A stretch of DNA of 64,000 nt. Origin: Kordia aestuariivivens. GTDB taxonomy: Bacteria; Bacteroidota; Bacteroidia; Flavobacteriales; Flavobacteriaceae. The position numbers were made by a program, and so were the translations under genes. The first letter of the stretch is position 1, and each line of letters begins with the position of its first letter. The notes beneath the pieces are model-generated. The model did not search any database. It was not told the DNA's origin and saw nothing but the letters and a program-made list of their open reading frames with translations. The DNA lies in contig NZ_JACGWS010000005.1 in assembly GCF_014397005.1 (NCBI RefSeq), forward strand, positions 186,001 through 250,000, in the 5' to 3' direction. This document shows positions 40,809-50,602 of the stretch, in pieces.

Positions 40809-43751
40809 TTACTTAGGCCTTTCAGCTTCAATTCGTAGCGCAAATCCTCCCAATTGTATGCTAGACATGTTCTCTTCAATAAGAACGAGTTCTATTCCAT
40901 CTTTATCAGGTTTGCCGCTATACTCAGTTCCTATTACAACTGGTGTCAATCTTCCATTAATCATTGGTACATTTACGATTAATCGAGATTCTGTCGTATA
41001 AAAATAGGTGCGACCATTTTTAGATTTCACTAATGCATTCGCCTTTTTGCACTTGTTCTGTTCTTCCATCAGTTTAAGATCATATTCTCTATATGATGGA
41101 TTTTTACGAAGTAGTTCTAACGCCGTTTTTTCAACACGTTCATCTAAAAATCGAATCCAAATTGGACTCTTTTTAGGTAATCTTCCTTTGTGTAATACCA
41201 AACGCTTCATCGTTGATTTATCTTCTGCATTGCCTACAACACCTGTAGCTTCATAGGTATCATCAGTACTATCATCTGAATAATCAATTGTAATATTTCG
41301 TTGCCCAAGGTTGGAATTGTCTATGACTAAATTTCCTGACGGAGTTGGCCCAGTATGTGGTGAAACTTCTGCTAAAAGACACGGATGCCAAGAAGTTCCT
41401 CCTACTGTTTCTGGCGGTACCATTGCTGCAGGCCATTGGAAATCATAAATAACTTCCGAACCATTAGCTTGTGTAGTCACAAATGCTTCTCCTATCAAAT
41501 AAGTTCCTTGTACTAAAGGATTTGGAATTGGATCTCCTGGATTACCTGATGGGATAAAATCTGTTGGATATACAAACTGCGATCCAGCAAAATGAGTTAA
41601 ATACAATCGAACATAAAAATTAGAGGAAGCTGTTGTTCCAACATTTTTTACGCGGACACGGACCCAATTATCCGTACCTGATATTGCATTTTGATTTGGT
41701 GGATTAACACCATAAGCTGGATCTGGTAATCCTTCTACTGCCGGATTAGCATTTCTAATCCAAATATCAGGACTTCTCCAAAAAGTACCTCCTGTTGGCA
41801 CTATAGTTCCGTCATCTGACAAATTATCTCTAATCACAAGATTTACTGCTCCAGTATCAAAATCATTCGCACCTTGTACAGCAGCGAGAATATCTAATCT
41901 TCCGAAGCCATACCATTGGCTAAACCCAGCGATCCATTGCCCTACCGGATTTACATTAGCACCATCAATCACAACGGCAGTATTTCTAAGAATATCACGT
42001 AAATTGATCCATGTCAATTGCGGTTCCGCAGACAACATCAATGCAGCCGCGGCTGCTACGGTTGGCGCAGAAGCGGACGTTCCACCAAACGTTTGTGTTC
42101 CGCCCACATCATTAAGAGAAGGCGCTCCAGTACCTTGGGCACAAATATCTATTTCTGGACCAAAATTTGAAGTACCACTTAATACTTCAATTCCTAATCC
42201 ATTTGGTTGATTAGAATTAGAAATAGCTAATGTTCTTGGATGTGCTGCAAAAGTTCTAAAACCTGTGATTAATTGAGGAACTGTAACACCTCCTATGAGT
42301 GTTCCATTTCCAGCAGAATATACGACCAATGTCCCTAATCCTCCACGGCCATACGTACTTAAATATTCAAAAGTATCGTCCATTAAACCAGATAAAGCAA
42401 GCCCGTTTGAACCATGAGAACACGATATAATATCCGCTCCGTTCGCAATCGGTTCTGCTGGCCAACCTACAGTTGTGTTTCCTGTTGTAAAACCTGCTGC
42501 CCATAATAATACGTCTGCATAATTAGCAGTTCCTAATGATAAAGGTCTTTCTAAACCAATTTGATGTGTATTAGGCGCTATTCCTGCAACTGCCGAATTG
42601 TTATCCGTAAGTGCCGCAATAATTCCATAAACGCCCATTCCGTGACTTGTATCTGGTGCGTATCCTGCTACAGTACATGGTTGCATGCCTGAAAAATCAT
42701 AACATTGTGACAGTTGTGGGTTTCCATCGGTAAGGTTTCCTCCTATATCTGGATGATCCGTGTCTATTCCTCTATCTAATGAACATACGGTTACGTTTGT
42801 ACTTCCTAAAGTAATATTAGGATTAATTCCATTCAAAAATTGCCAAGCTTGATCTGCGTTTTGAAGCGTTAAATTTGCTTGTGTTCCATACAGCGTATCA
42901 TCTGGCGGATCAGCAGGAAATACATCATCGGTAATTTCTGCCATAACATCTGGTTCCGCATACACAACGATGTCTTCTTTATACCAAGATTCCATTAGTT
43001 GCAAGTGGTTTTTCCAATCTCCCTTTAAGAATTCAATTAAATAAGTATTACCCGCTTGAATAAATTTTCTTAAAATACGTCCACTTGTTTCTTCTACTAA
43101 GCCATCGATATCTTTAGGCTTCAAGTGATTTTTAAATCGTACGACAAAGCGATGATCAATTAATTTGATTTGATCTGTTCCCATATCAACTGGAATTCCG
43201 ACTCTAACATCTCTTTCCATAAGTTTAGAAACGTTTGCTCTAACCTTATCAAGATCTTTAGCATTCCTTAGCTTAAATATCCACATAGCGCCATCACCAG
43301 CAATATTTGTCCCTTTTTCATTTTTAAGTTTGTGTGGCTTCATTTTGAATTGTTTACAAACTTTTTCCATGAGTTTTTTCGACTCTCTTTCCGAAGGTGG
43401 CTGCGTTTCAAAAACCAATCCAATTATATTTTCTTCTGGTTGAAAAGGCACACGGTTTTTCCCCATACGATAGGATGGCCAACCTTTTTTTCCAAGGTAG
43501 ATAGGTGTAATTTCATTTTTTGTTACCTCAAGAACTCTTGAAGGCGCAATCATATCTTCTGTTGTTACTGATAGCTTGTAACTACCTTTTTGTACTTTTC
43601 CTGAATATAGATTTTTTCCTTTTACTCGTTTAAGTTTTATTCTTCCTAAACGCACTAGTGCATCTTTTTCATAAAGTGTGCCTCCTGGATTGTGAAGCGA
43701 AATAACAACACTAATTCTCTCTGGTGTGTTTTTGATTTTTTTTGATTTCAT
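40809..43751 (-). CDS. Subtilisin-like (S8) serine protease without signal peptide
   Basis: 980 residues. A basic N-terminal region of about 285 residues includes a fervidolysin-like or inhibitor-type segment (RFVVRFKNHLKPKDIDGLVEET). The S8 domain covers about 290-620, with Asp in VCSLDRGIDTDHPDIGG, His in DTSHGMGVYGIIAAL and Ser in GGTSASAPTVAAAAAL. A beta-rich C-terminal region (about 640-900; VRVRVKNVGTTASSNFYVRLYLT) follows, then a charged tail. The triad is complete. The N-terminus, MKSKKIKNTPERISVVIS, has no Sec signal, lipobox or TM helix, and there is no T9SS tail. It may be cytoplasmic or use another route. A 332-bp gap separates it from the divergent haem-motif lipoprotein; nothing else was found in that gap. 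Confidence 0.85.
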   Translation of the reverse strand: MKSKKIKNTPERISVVISLHNPGGTLYEKDALVRLGRIKLKRVKGKNLYSGKVQKGSYKLSVTTEDMIAPSRVLEVTKNEITPIYLGKKGWPSYRMGKNRVPFQPEENIIGLVFETQPPSERESKKLMEKVCKQFKMKPHKLKNEKGTNIAGDGAMWIFKLRNAKDLDKVRANVSKLMERDVRVGIPVDMGTDQIKLIDHRFVVRFKNHLKPKDIDGLVEETSGRILRKFIQAGNTYLIEFLKGDWKNHLQLMESWYKEDIVVYAEPDVMAEITDDVFPADPPDDTLYGTQANLTLQNADQAWQFLNGINPNITLGSTNVTVCSLDRGIDTDHPDIGGNLTDGNPQLSQCYDFSGMQPCTVAGYAPDTSHGMGVYGIIAALTDNNSAVAGIAPNTHQIGLERPLSLGTANYADVLLWAAGFTTGNTTVGWPAEPIANGADIISCSHGSNGLALSGLMDDTFEYLSTYGRGGLGTLVVYSAGNGTLIGGVTVPQLITGFRTFAAHPRTLAISNSNQPNGLGIEVLSGTSNFGPEIDICAQGTGAPSLNDVGGTQTFGGTSASAPTVAAAAALMLSAEPQLTWINLRDILRNTAVVIDGANVNPVGQWIAGFSQWYGFGRLDILAAVQGANDFDTGAVNLVIRDNLSDDGTIVPTGGTFWRSPDIWIRNANPAVEGLPDPAYGVNPPNQNAISGTDNWVRVRVKNVGTTASSNFYVRLYLTHFAGSQFVYPTDFIPSGNPGDPIPNPLVQGTYLIGEAFVTTQANGSEVIYDFQWPAAMVPPETVGGTSWHPCLLAEVSPHTGPTPSGNLVIDNSNLGQRNITIDYSDDSTDDTYEATGVVGNAEDKSTMKRLVLHKGRLPKKSPIWIRFLDERVEKTALELLRKNPSYREYDLKLMEEQNKCKKANALVKSKNGRTYFYTTESRLIVNVPMINGRLTPVVIGTEYSGKPDKDGIELVLIEENMSSIQLGGFALRIEAERPK

Positions 43752-44083
43752 ACTATAGTTTTTGATTTATAAATATCACCAAAAAGCAATTCCATATTGT
43801 AGGAATCATTTTTCGATCTCCGCAAGTTAAACCGCTAAGTATCTTAAATCAAGGGTTCTTTCCTTCTTACTATCGGTGTAATTCCCTGATATTTTACAGG
43901 TTTTTTCCTGTTTTACCTCAATTTTGTAGTTTTTTAGATTGATTTAATGAAGTAATTATATGAGTATGTAGTCTTATTAATTAGTCATGATTTCTTGTTA
44001 AAGCATCTTTTTGACTGAAAATATATTTATCTCAAAAAAATATAAGTTGTTAGTATACATGTTTACAATTTATAAAGTATCTT

Positions 44084-45808
44084 ATGTTCTCAAAATCAAT
44101 CATTTTCGTTATGAAAACTTCTTTTTATGTACTTCTATTGTTTTATGTATTAACGAGTTGTAAAGATGTCGGTGATCCTGAATATGCTATTATAGCTGAT
44201 AAACTTCCAACAGATTTGCGCACTGGAGCAACGCCAAATGAAGCGGCTACGTTTGCATGGAATACTTTTTTGGCAATAAATGCACCAACAACTGACGGAA
44301 CAGGAACCCAATGGGAAAACTACAAAGAAGCCTATGATATCTTTCTAGATAATGCTGAAACGCCTACTGCTTGGGGAAAACCAACTCCAGGAAATCAAAC
44401 CGTATGTGACACGATTAATTCGAATCATAAAATTCTAAGAACTACGTCCAAAATAAGTCCGTTGATTACGGAAACGAATCAAGCTGTTGGCGGCGTACTT
44501 ATTGATAAAAATTCAAATCTGGTGCATTATGAGGTGTACATGAACAAACCGATGTTTCAATATGTATTAGAAAATCAATTCTATAATGCTTTAAAACAGG
44601 CAGGAAGTAACATCAATTTTCCAGTTGGAAGTATGGAGCTGAAAGCTTCTTGGCGAATTTTAGATGCAAAAAAAGATGATATAAGTCGGTATCACACGTC
44701 TAAAGCTATTGTGTACATTCCGGCGAGTGATTCTATTCAAAATGACTCTTTTCCTAAAATAGTAAAACATAAAATACAATACTGTTCCGAACAATTAGTA
44801 GGATTGGTAGGACTTCACGTTGTGTATAAAACACCTTCAAATCCTAATTTTGTGTGGATGACTTTTGAGCAAAATGATAATGTAGAAACCGAAGCCACAA
44901 AAAAAGCTGGAATTACACCTTCCTTTTATGATCCTTCAAAAGCGAAACCATATTGTCCAGATAATAGCCGACAACAAGATTGTCCGGATCAAATAATGAC
45001 ACAAGTCACCAGACAAAACCCAATTCCTGATTGGGTAAAAAAGGCAAATAAAGACTATCAAGAGCATTTACATGAGAAAAAATCGGTTTGGGAACATTAT
45101 CAGTTGATTGGTGTGCAATGGCCTACAGATAAAACCAGAGTAGGAAATCCTATCTTGCAAAACTTAGCGAATAGCAGTATGGAAACTTTCAATCAAACAG
45201 CGAGTAGTTGTATTGGTTGTCATGCGTTTGCGCGATCTTCTAATCCTACAATTTATTCCGATTTTAGTTGGGTAATGGGAAGAGCTCAAAACCCAATTGC
45301 CAAATTACCAGAACCTAATGGACCAGACTTAATGAAATATGTGATGCGTGTGAATCCTTATAAAAACTGGGGAACTTGGCCAGACGATATCTATAATATT
45401 TTTAGTAAAGCGACTCCTGGCGAAAATCCACACGGAAAAACCATTAAAATTTATGTGAATGATATTGCATTGAAAGCCTATGAAGATAATCCAACAATAA
45501 CTACGTTGCCTCTTGGAAGTATTGTTTTAAAAGAAAATTTTAGAACGACTCCACCAAGCGATCCTCTTTTTAGTGATTTAGTTGAACTCACTATTATGTA
45601 TAAAACAAAAGATAAAAATGGCGTTGTACGTTGGTTTTGGGAAAAAGGACGACCATTTGGTCCAATCGATGCTGCAAGTTTTGATCAACAAGGTTGTATC
45701 AGTTGCCACATGAACTGGAAAGGTAATGGCGATGGTATGTTAAGTTTTAATTTTGGAAATAGACCTGTAATTACTGATACACCTTATAGTCCTGATGATA
45801 AAAAATAA
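44084..45808 (+). CDS. Lipoprotein with two c-type haem motifs, cytochrome c-like
   Basis: 574 residues (a Met at residue 10 is an alternative start). The lipoprotein signal has lipobox VLTSC. The body has TFAWNTFLAINAPTTDGTGTQWENYK near the start, and two haem c attachment sites: CIGCH (about residue 380) and CISCH near 545. No other known domain was recognised. The second haem site lies close to the C-terminus. It is likely exposed at the periplasmic face or cell surface and may act in electron transfer or as an oxidoreductase; substrate unknown. It is divergent from the subtilase gene. The two share a size class and neighbourhood, but no functional link is shown. Confidence 0.72.
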   Translation: MFSKSIIFVMKTSFYVLLLFYVLTSCKDVGDPEYAIIADKLPTDLRTGATPNEAATFAWNTFLAINAPTTDGTGTQWENYKEAYDIFLDNAETPTAWGKPTPGNQTVCDTINSNHKILRTTSKISPLITETNQAVGGVLIDKNSNLVHYEVYMNKPMFQYVLENQFYNALKQAGSNINFPVGSMELKASWRILDAKKDDISRYHTSKAIVYIPASDSIQNDSFPKIVKHKIQYCSEQLVGLVGLHVVYKTPSNPNFVWMTFEQNDNVETEATKKAGITPSFYDPSKAKPYCPDNSRQQDCPDQIMTQVTRQNPIPDWVKKANKDYQEHLHEKKSVWEHYQLIGVQWPTDKTRVGNPILQNLANSSMETFNQTASSCIGCHAFARSSNPTIYSDFSWVMGRAQNPIAKLPEPNGPDLMKYVMRVNPYKNWGTWPDDIYNIFSKATPGENPHGKTIKIYVNDIALKAYEDNPTITTLPLGSIVLKENFRTTPPSDPLFSDLVELTIMYKTKDKNGVVRWFWEKGRPFGPIDAASFDQQGCISCHMNWKGNGDGMLSFNFGNRPVITDTPYSPDDKK

Positions 45809-45842
45809 TAGTTGAATTAATTCTTCTCAAAATTTCACAAAA

Positions 45843-45871
45843 AAAAGCCCATCAACTCGTGATGGGCTTTT
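45843..45871 (-). terminator. Terminator of cold-shock gene 1
   Basis: AAAAGCCCATCA and TGATGGGCTTTT form a perfect 12-bp stem with loop ACTCG, about 20 bp past the minus-strand stop. The same stem recurs after both other csp genes (46822, 48729). It can also end the convergent haem-lipoprotein transcript. Confidence 0.88.
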
Positions 45872-45892
45872 GTAAAACTTGAAGTATATGTA

Positions 45893-46084
45893 TTAGATAA
45901 CTTTTACGTTTACTGCGTTTAAACCTTTTCTTCCTTCTTGTAGATCGAATTCAACTTCATCGCCTTCGCGAATTTCATCGATTAAACCTGAAATGTGAAC
46001 AAAATGTTCTTTGTTTGAACCTTCTTCCGTTACGAAACCAAATCCTTTAGCATCGTTGAAAAATTTTACTGTTCCTTTACTCAT
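45893..46084 (-). CDS. cspA: CspA-family cold-shock protein, paralogue 1
   Basis: 63 residues, one OB fold. RNP1 is KGFGFVTEE and RNP2 is HFVHISGL, with the start MSKGTVKFFNDA and the end GLNAVNVKVI. CspA proteins bind single-stranded RNA and DNA and melt secondary structure, for example during cold shock or growth resumption. It differs from paralogues 2 and 3 at only a few positions. A long AT-rich leader precedes the ATG. Confidence 0.93.
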   Translation of the reverse strand: MSKGTVKFFNDAKGFGFVTEEGSNKEHFVHISGLIDEIREGDEVEFDLQEGRKGLNAVNVKVI

Positions 46085-46165
46085 TGTAATATATTTAATT
46101 TTTAATAATACTTATACATATTCAATTAGCGTGCCAAGAATGAAACTACGTGAAAATAACGCGTA

Positions 46166-46615
46166 TTAAGCGGTTTCTAGCGTACGTTGCGTCCTTCTAT
46201 AGGTAAATTTAGGATAGATGTTACGTTTGGCGAAACGATTTAGATTTCCAGCACTCATCATTTTTTGAAATATCTGTTTGGTAACTCCAAAATATTCGTA
46301 CGTAGAACCATCTGTAAAAGTAAATTCTAACAATAAACCTTTATGTTGGTAATCTGCAATACTACCATTGGTAATCGTTTCAGTGTATGCTGGTAAGTTT
46401 TTTTCTTTCGTTTCAGGTGCCATACTTACCAAAAAGTGATATCCATCAATAATCTTACGACTATTGAGCTCTGCATCTTCTTGTAAAGCATCTCCATTTT
46501 GGAATTTATCAGGATGCCATTCTTTTACCAAATTACGGTAACTCTTTTTTAAGGTCTTTAATTCGATTTCGTTTTCGACTCCAAAGAGTTTCTTATATTC
46601 GTTTATGCGCTTCAT
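46166..46615 (-). CDS. J-domain protein with C-terminal KTSC domain
   Basis: 149 residues from the ATG at 46615, chosen over the TTG at 46639 because the J-domain begins INEYKKLFGV. The J-domain (about 1-65) has HPD in VKEWHPDKFQ. The C-terminal KTSC domain (about 85-140) reads ADYQHKGLLLEFTFTDGSTYEYFGVTKQIFQKMMSAGN and ends in a basic strand. J-domains stimulate Hsp70/DnaK ATPase; KTSC is linked to nucleic-acid-associated proteins. Fusion of the two suggests recruitment of DnaK to an RNA- or DNA-bound client, which is inference. It sits between csp genes. Confidence 0.85.
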   Translation of the reverse strand: MKRINEYKKLFGVENEIELKTLKKSYRNLVKEWHPDKFQNGDALQEDAELNSRKIIDGYHFLVSMAPETKEKNLPAYTETITNGSIADYQHKGLLLEFTFTDGSTYEYFGVTKQIFQKMMSAGNLNRFAKRNIYPKFTYRRTQRTLETA

Positions 46616-46821
46616 GTCAAAATTTATTTGAAGGCGCAAAAGTACATGTTAATAGTATATGAACTACAATAGTATTGAATAAAAGAATTATTTCTTTTCA
46701 GCATTCTCATCATTGGATTTTATCTTGATGATTTTTCTTGTTGTCTGAACTAATTATTGCCTTCAACACTTCATAACATTATGTATTTATCAAGCTGAAA
46801 ATCAGTAAATTATAAACGCAA

Positions 46822-46850
46822 AAAAGCCCATCAACTAGTGATGGGCTTTT
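46822..46850 (-). terminator. Terminator of cold-shock gene 2
   Basis: Stem AAAAGCCCATCA/TGATGGGCTTTT with loop ACTAG, 22 bp past the stop. It is identical to the csp1 stem apart from the loop. Confidence 0.88.
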
Positions 46851-46872
46851 GTAAAAAGTGGAAATATATGTC

Positions 46873-47064
46873 TTAGATAACTTTTACGTTTACTGCATTT
46901 AATCCTTTTTTTCCTTCTGTAAGTTCAAATTCTACTTCATCTCCTTCACGAACTTCGTCGATCAATCCTGAAATGTGTACAAAATGTTCTTTGTTAGAAC
47001 CTTCTTCAGTTATGAATCCAAAACCTTTGGCGTCATTGAAAAATTTTACTGTTCCTCTACTCAT
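46873..47064 (-). CDS. cspA: CspA-family cold-shock protein, paralogue 2
   Basis: 63 residues with RNP1 KGFGFITEE and RNP2 HFVHISGL, starting MSRGTVKFFNDA and ending FELTEGKKGLNAVNVKVI. Its third-quarter sequence (ELTEGKK) differs from the QEGRK of paralogue 1. It has its own AT-rich leader and terminator, so it is transcribed as a single gene. The sequence supports an RNA-chaperone role. Confidence 0.93.
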   Translation of the reverse strand: MSRGTVKFFNDAKGFGFITEEGSNKEHFVHISGLIDEVREGDEVEFELTEGKKGLNAVNVKVI

Positions 47065-47129
47065 TGTAATATATTTAATTTATTAATACTAATTAGTATT
47101 CAAAGATAGTGCCAAAAAAATTAAAAAAC

Positions 47130-48665
47130 CTACCAATCGATAGGAAAATAATCTTTTAAAAATTTTCCGCACCAATGTTTCCCTGTATTTATGCCGTCAA
47201 TTAGCGGATCTAGTACTCTCGCAGCACCATCAACAATGTCTAATGGCGGTTGAAAATCGTGAATTTCGGCTTTCTTTTTAGATAATTCGGCAGGATCTTC
47301 ATCAGTTACCCATCCAGTATCGACTGCATTCATGTAAATACCTGACTTTGCGAAGGTTGCTGCAGATGTGTGTGTTAGCATGTTTAAAGCAGCTTTTGCC
47401 ATGTTTGTATGTGGATGTCTGTCTTCTTTTTTAAACCGATGAAATTTCCCTTCCATGGCAGAAACATTGATGATATGTTTCTTACCTGTGTTTTCTTTCA
47501 TCATTAGATTTGATAATCGATTGCACAATACAAATGGAGCAACTGCATTTACGAGTTGTACTTCTACCATTTCTGTGGTTTCAATTTCGCCTAGTTTCAA
47601 ACGCCAACTGTTGGTTTTTCGTAAGTCTACTTGTTGTAAATCAGCATCTAACTGTCCTTCTGGAAACACTTCTTCTGTTTGTAATGAGTTATCAAAACTA
47701 TACGGAATTTGAGAAAGCTCAGCCGAATTGCGCAATCCAATACCAGGTTCGGGTCCGTGCCAAGTAACTGGAAGCACATTGTTTTTGCTTGTTTTAGATG
47801 TTGCAATGCTTAAATCTGATAGTTCTTGCAAACAACTTATATGATCTTTTAATAATTCTTGCGCCAATTTTGGAAGTTGATCCACGGGCAATTTTTCATT
47901 CTCCATTAAATGGAAATAAAATCCTGAAGGTCTTCGCACGGTTTGCGCGGCATTGTTGATTAAAATATCTAATCGATCGTATTTTTGCTCGATGTAATTG
48001 CAAAAAATTTCCACGCTTGGAATGTGTCGCAAATCCAATCCGTGAATATGCAAACGGTTTTTCCATTGTTTGTAATCGTCTTCTTTAGCAAATCGAATGG
48101 CAGAATCTGCTGGAAAACGTGTGGTAGCCACTACAGTCGCGCCAGAGCGTAATAACATTAATGTTATGTGATATCCTATTTTTAATCGAGAACCTGTAAT
48201 GACAGCTACTTGTCCTTTTAAATCTGTGGTTTGAAAGCGTTTTGCATAATTCAAATCGCCACAACTGGTACACATCGTATCATAAAAATGATGCAATTTT
48301 GTATACATTGTTTTGCAGACATAGCAGTTTCTGGGCGATTCTAATTCTGGAGTATCATCTGCAATTAACGCTGCAGTCAGTATTTTTGGAGCGACAAATA
48401 ATGTTGCTTCACGGGCAGAACGAATTCCGGTTGTTTTTCGCGCATGCGTATCTTTAGCAATCATTTTACGCTTCGCAGATTTTTTAGCATCTTTTCTTCG
48501 ACGCTGAAACTCATCCCGATTAGGTCTAGACAATTCGCCTGCAACCTTATAAAGTGCTATTCTTTGTGCTTCTGGTAATTCGAAAAGTTGATTGGTATCT
48601 TCTAGTAACTTCTGTAGTGTAGCGATGCAAGATTCTATTTCTAGATTATGATTATTTTCGCTCAT
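47130..48665 (-). CDS. Zinc-ribbon SDR-family oxidoreductase with altered active site
   Basis: 511 residues. The N-terminal 110 residues are helical and charged ([19 protein letters not shown]). A zinc-ribbon-like C-x2-C...C-x2-C follows (Cys114/117 and Cys132/135). A Rossmann SDR domain begins [15 protein letters not shown] (TGxxxxxG) and continues DILINNAAQ and INVSAMEG. Where SDR enzymes have YxxxK, this one has HTNMAK: the lysine stays but the tyrosine is Thr. NAD(P) binding should be kept, while classical dehydrogenase catalysis is doubtful. The ribbon and basic region hint at nucleic-acid or protein binding. It lies between csp2 and csp3; no known role. Confidence 0.75.
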   Translation of the reverse strand: MSENNHNLEIESCIATLQKLLEDTNQLFELPEAQRIALYKVAGELSRPNRDEFQRRRKDAKKSAKRKMIAKDTHARKTTGIRSAREATLFVAPKILTAALIADDTPELESPRNCYVCKTMYTKLHHFYDTMCTSCGDLNYAKRFQTTDLKGQVAVITGSRLKIGYHITLMLLRSGATVVATTRFPADSAIRFAKEDDYKQWKNRLHIHGLDLRHIPSVEIFCNYIEQKYDRLDILINNAAQTVRRPSGFYFHLMENEKLPVDQLPKLAQELLKDHISCLQELSDLSIATSKTSKNNVLPVTWHGPEPGIGLRNSAELSQIPYSFDNSLQTEEVFPEGQLDADLQQVDLRKTNSWRLKLGEIETTEMVEVQLVNAVAPFVLCNRLSNLMMKENTGKKHIINVSAMEGKFHRFKKEDRHPHTNMAKAALNMLTHTSAATFAKSGIYMNAVDTGWVTDEDPAELSKKKAEIHDFQPPLDIVDGAARVLDPLIDGINTGKHWCGKFLKDYFPIDW

Positions 48666-48728
48666 AAAATTGTATAACTGTTATGCGTATGCTATTTTTT
48701 AATCGATCGTAAAAATTAATGGCAATAA

Positions 48729-48757
48729 AAAAGCCCATCAACTTGTGATGGGCTTTT
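48729..48757 (-). terminator. Terminator of cold-shock gene 3
   Basis: Stem AAAAGCCCATCA/TGATGGGCTTTT with loop ACTTG, 21 bp past the stop. It has the same stem as the other two csp terminators, and the flanking TTGTAAAACTTGAAGTATAT is shared with copy 1. Confidence 0.88.
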
Positions 48758-48778
48758 GTAAAACTTGAAGTATATATA

Positions 48779-48970
48779 TTATAGTACTTTAACGTTTACT
48801 GCGTTTAATCCTTTGTTTCCTTCTTGAAGATCGAATTCAACTTCGTCGCCTTCACGAACTTCGTCAATTAATCCTGAAATGTGTACAAAGTGGTCTTTTT
48901 CAACACCTTCTTCTGTGATAAATCCAAATCCTTTAGTGTCATTGAAAAATTTTACTGTTCCTTTACTCAT
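48779..48970 (-). CDS. cspA: CspA-family cold-shock protein, paralogue 3
   Basis: 63 residues with RNP1 KGFGFITEE and RNP2 HFVHISGL. It differs from copy 1 at 'DTKG' for 'DAKG', 'VEKDH' for 'SNKEH' and 'VL' for 'VI' at the end. It lies 117 bp downstream of a DEAD-box RNA helicase on the same strand, a pairing often seen in cold-adapted bacteria where both remodel RNA at low temperature. Confidence 0.93.
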   Translation of the reverse strand: MSKGTVKFFNDTKGFGFITEEGVEKDHFVHISGLIDEVREGDEVEFDLQEGNKGLNAVNVKVL

Positions 48971-49087
48971 CGTAATGTATAATTTAATATTTATTAAGTT
49001 GCAAAGATGATACCATTTTCTGGATAGTCAACATATTAATTGGTTTATTTTCAATTTATTATGTTTTTTATCTTTTTAAAAGATTGA

Positions 49088-50428
49088 TTACTTTCTATTT
49101 TTCTTTTTAGAAGTTTCGGGTTTTGCGTTGGTACTGCTCGTTTTAGCTACATAATTTGCCAATATTTTATCTACCAATTCCTCTTTGGTTAAATGATGAA
49201 ATATCGTTTTCACTTTTCCTTTTAAGTCTTCGGAAATGTCTCTATTTGGCTTTGTTTTGAATATTTTCTTCGCCCAAAGCAATGTATTATTGTCTTCAAT
49301 ACTTTTTGCATCTGCCTTTTGATACGGTTTGAAAGTAATGCCCAATTCAGTTTCAAAGTCTACAATATCGTCCGTTTCTTCTTTTTGAATCACAGTTAAT
49401 GCTAGTCCCTTTGCTCCTGCTCTGGCTGTACGTCCACTTCGGTGTACATACGCATCGTAGGTGTCTGGCAAGTGATAGTTGACCACATACGCTATTTCTT
49501 TTACATCAATTCCACGCGCTGCTAAATCAGTAGCGACTAAGATATCTATGTAACCTTCTCTGAATTGTCCCATAATGCGATCGCGAATTCCTTGTGAGAG
49601 GCTTCCATGAATGGCTCCAGAAGAGAATTTGTTAATCGCTAAGTTTTTTGCAAGTTTGTTGACGGCAGCTTTGGTTTTACAGAAAATAATACCGCGTTCG
49701 CCTTCTTTTGAGTTTAGGAAATGAAGTAATACTTCTAGCTTTTCTATCGGTTCCACTACCACATATTGATGATCAATTCCTTGGTGACCGACAGTTTTCA
49801 TATCAGCTTCGATATGAATTACGTGCTTGGACATGTAATTTTGAACCAATTGTTTGATGGTTCCTGGCATCGTTGCCGTAAATAGTAAGGTTCTCCTCGA
49901 TTTTGGAATTTCTTTGATGATACTATCCAATCCTTCTTTTAAAGCGCTGACCATTTCATCCGCTTCATCTAAGATGAAATACGAGATGTTTTTGATGTTG
50001 ATGGCTTCTCGTTTTACTAAGTCTGCCAATCGCCCCGGAGTTGCTACAATGATGTGCGTAGGCTCTTTTAAGCGTTCTATTTGCGGTTTTATAGGAACGC
50101 CACCACATATAGCTGCAATAGAAATTTCAGGACTGTTCGCCGCAAAAGATGCTAAATTGGCATGAATTTGCTGTCCTAATTCTCTTGTTGGCGTGAGTAT
50201 AACAGCTTGAATGGCTGTGTTTTCAGTATCAATGAGTTGGATTAATGGCAATCCGAAAGCAGCAGTCTTCCCTGTTCCCGTTTTTGCTACTGCCACCAAA
50301 TCTTCTTTTTGATGTAATAGTACCGGAATTACTTTTTCTTGAATATCTGTGGGAATCGTAATTTTTAACCCCGAAAGACTTTGCTGTAATGCTGGACTAA
50401 TACCTAAATCTGAAAACTGTTTTGACAT
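49088..50428 (-). CDS. DEAD-box RNA helicase (RhlE/CsdA-like)
   Basis: 446 residues with the full SF2 set. Q-motif ITIPTDIQEKVIP, motif I AKTGTGKTA, Ia TPTRELG, Ib TPGRL, II LDEADEM, III FTATMP, IV IIFCKTK, V LVATDLAARGID and VI YVHRSGRTARAG. A short basic C-terminal tail (KPETSKKKNRK) follows the core. It unwinds RNA duplexes for ribosome assembly or decay. The adjacent cold-shock gene suggests low-temperature RNA remodelling. It is intact, in contrast to the half-length DEAD-like gene at 39399. Confidence 0.93.
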   Translation of the reverse strand: MSKQFSDLGISPALQQSLSGLKITIPTDIQEKVIPVLLHQKEDLVAVAKTGTGKTAAFGLPLIQLIDTENTAIQAVILTPTRELGQQIHANLASFAANSPEISIAAICGGVPIKPQIERLKEPTHIIVATPGRLADLVKREAINIKNISYFILDEADEMVSALKEGLDSIIKEIPKSRRTLLFTATMPGTIKQLVQNYMSKHVIHIEADMKTVGHQGIDHQYVVVEPIEKLEVLLHFLNSKEGERGIIFCKTKAAVNKLAKNLAINKFSSGAIHGSLSQGIRDRIMGQFREGYIDILVATDLAARGIDVKEIAYVVNYHLPDTYDAYVHRSGRTARAGAKGLALTVIQKEETDDIVDFETELGITFKPYQKADAKSIEDNNTLLWAKKIFKTKPNRDISEDLKGKVKTIFHHLTKEELVDKILANYVAKTSSTNAKPETSKKKNRK

Positions 50429-50602
50429 GAAATATAAATTTTGGCAAAGATAGGTAGTGTTTTGGAAGATGTGGTTATTTTAATGTTTGGATGTTGGGTA
50501 ATTCTTTCCTATTATTGATTTATCTAGAAAGATGAGTCCGTTTTAATTTACTTGACTTATTGTAGGTCTTTCACTTCTATCCCAAACATGAATAAATATT
50601 AA

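Noticed and set aside
47455-47767. Two plus-strand ORFs of 85 codons each
   Set aside because: Both are antisense to the zinc-ribbon SDR gene and have low-complexity composition.
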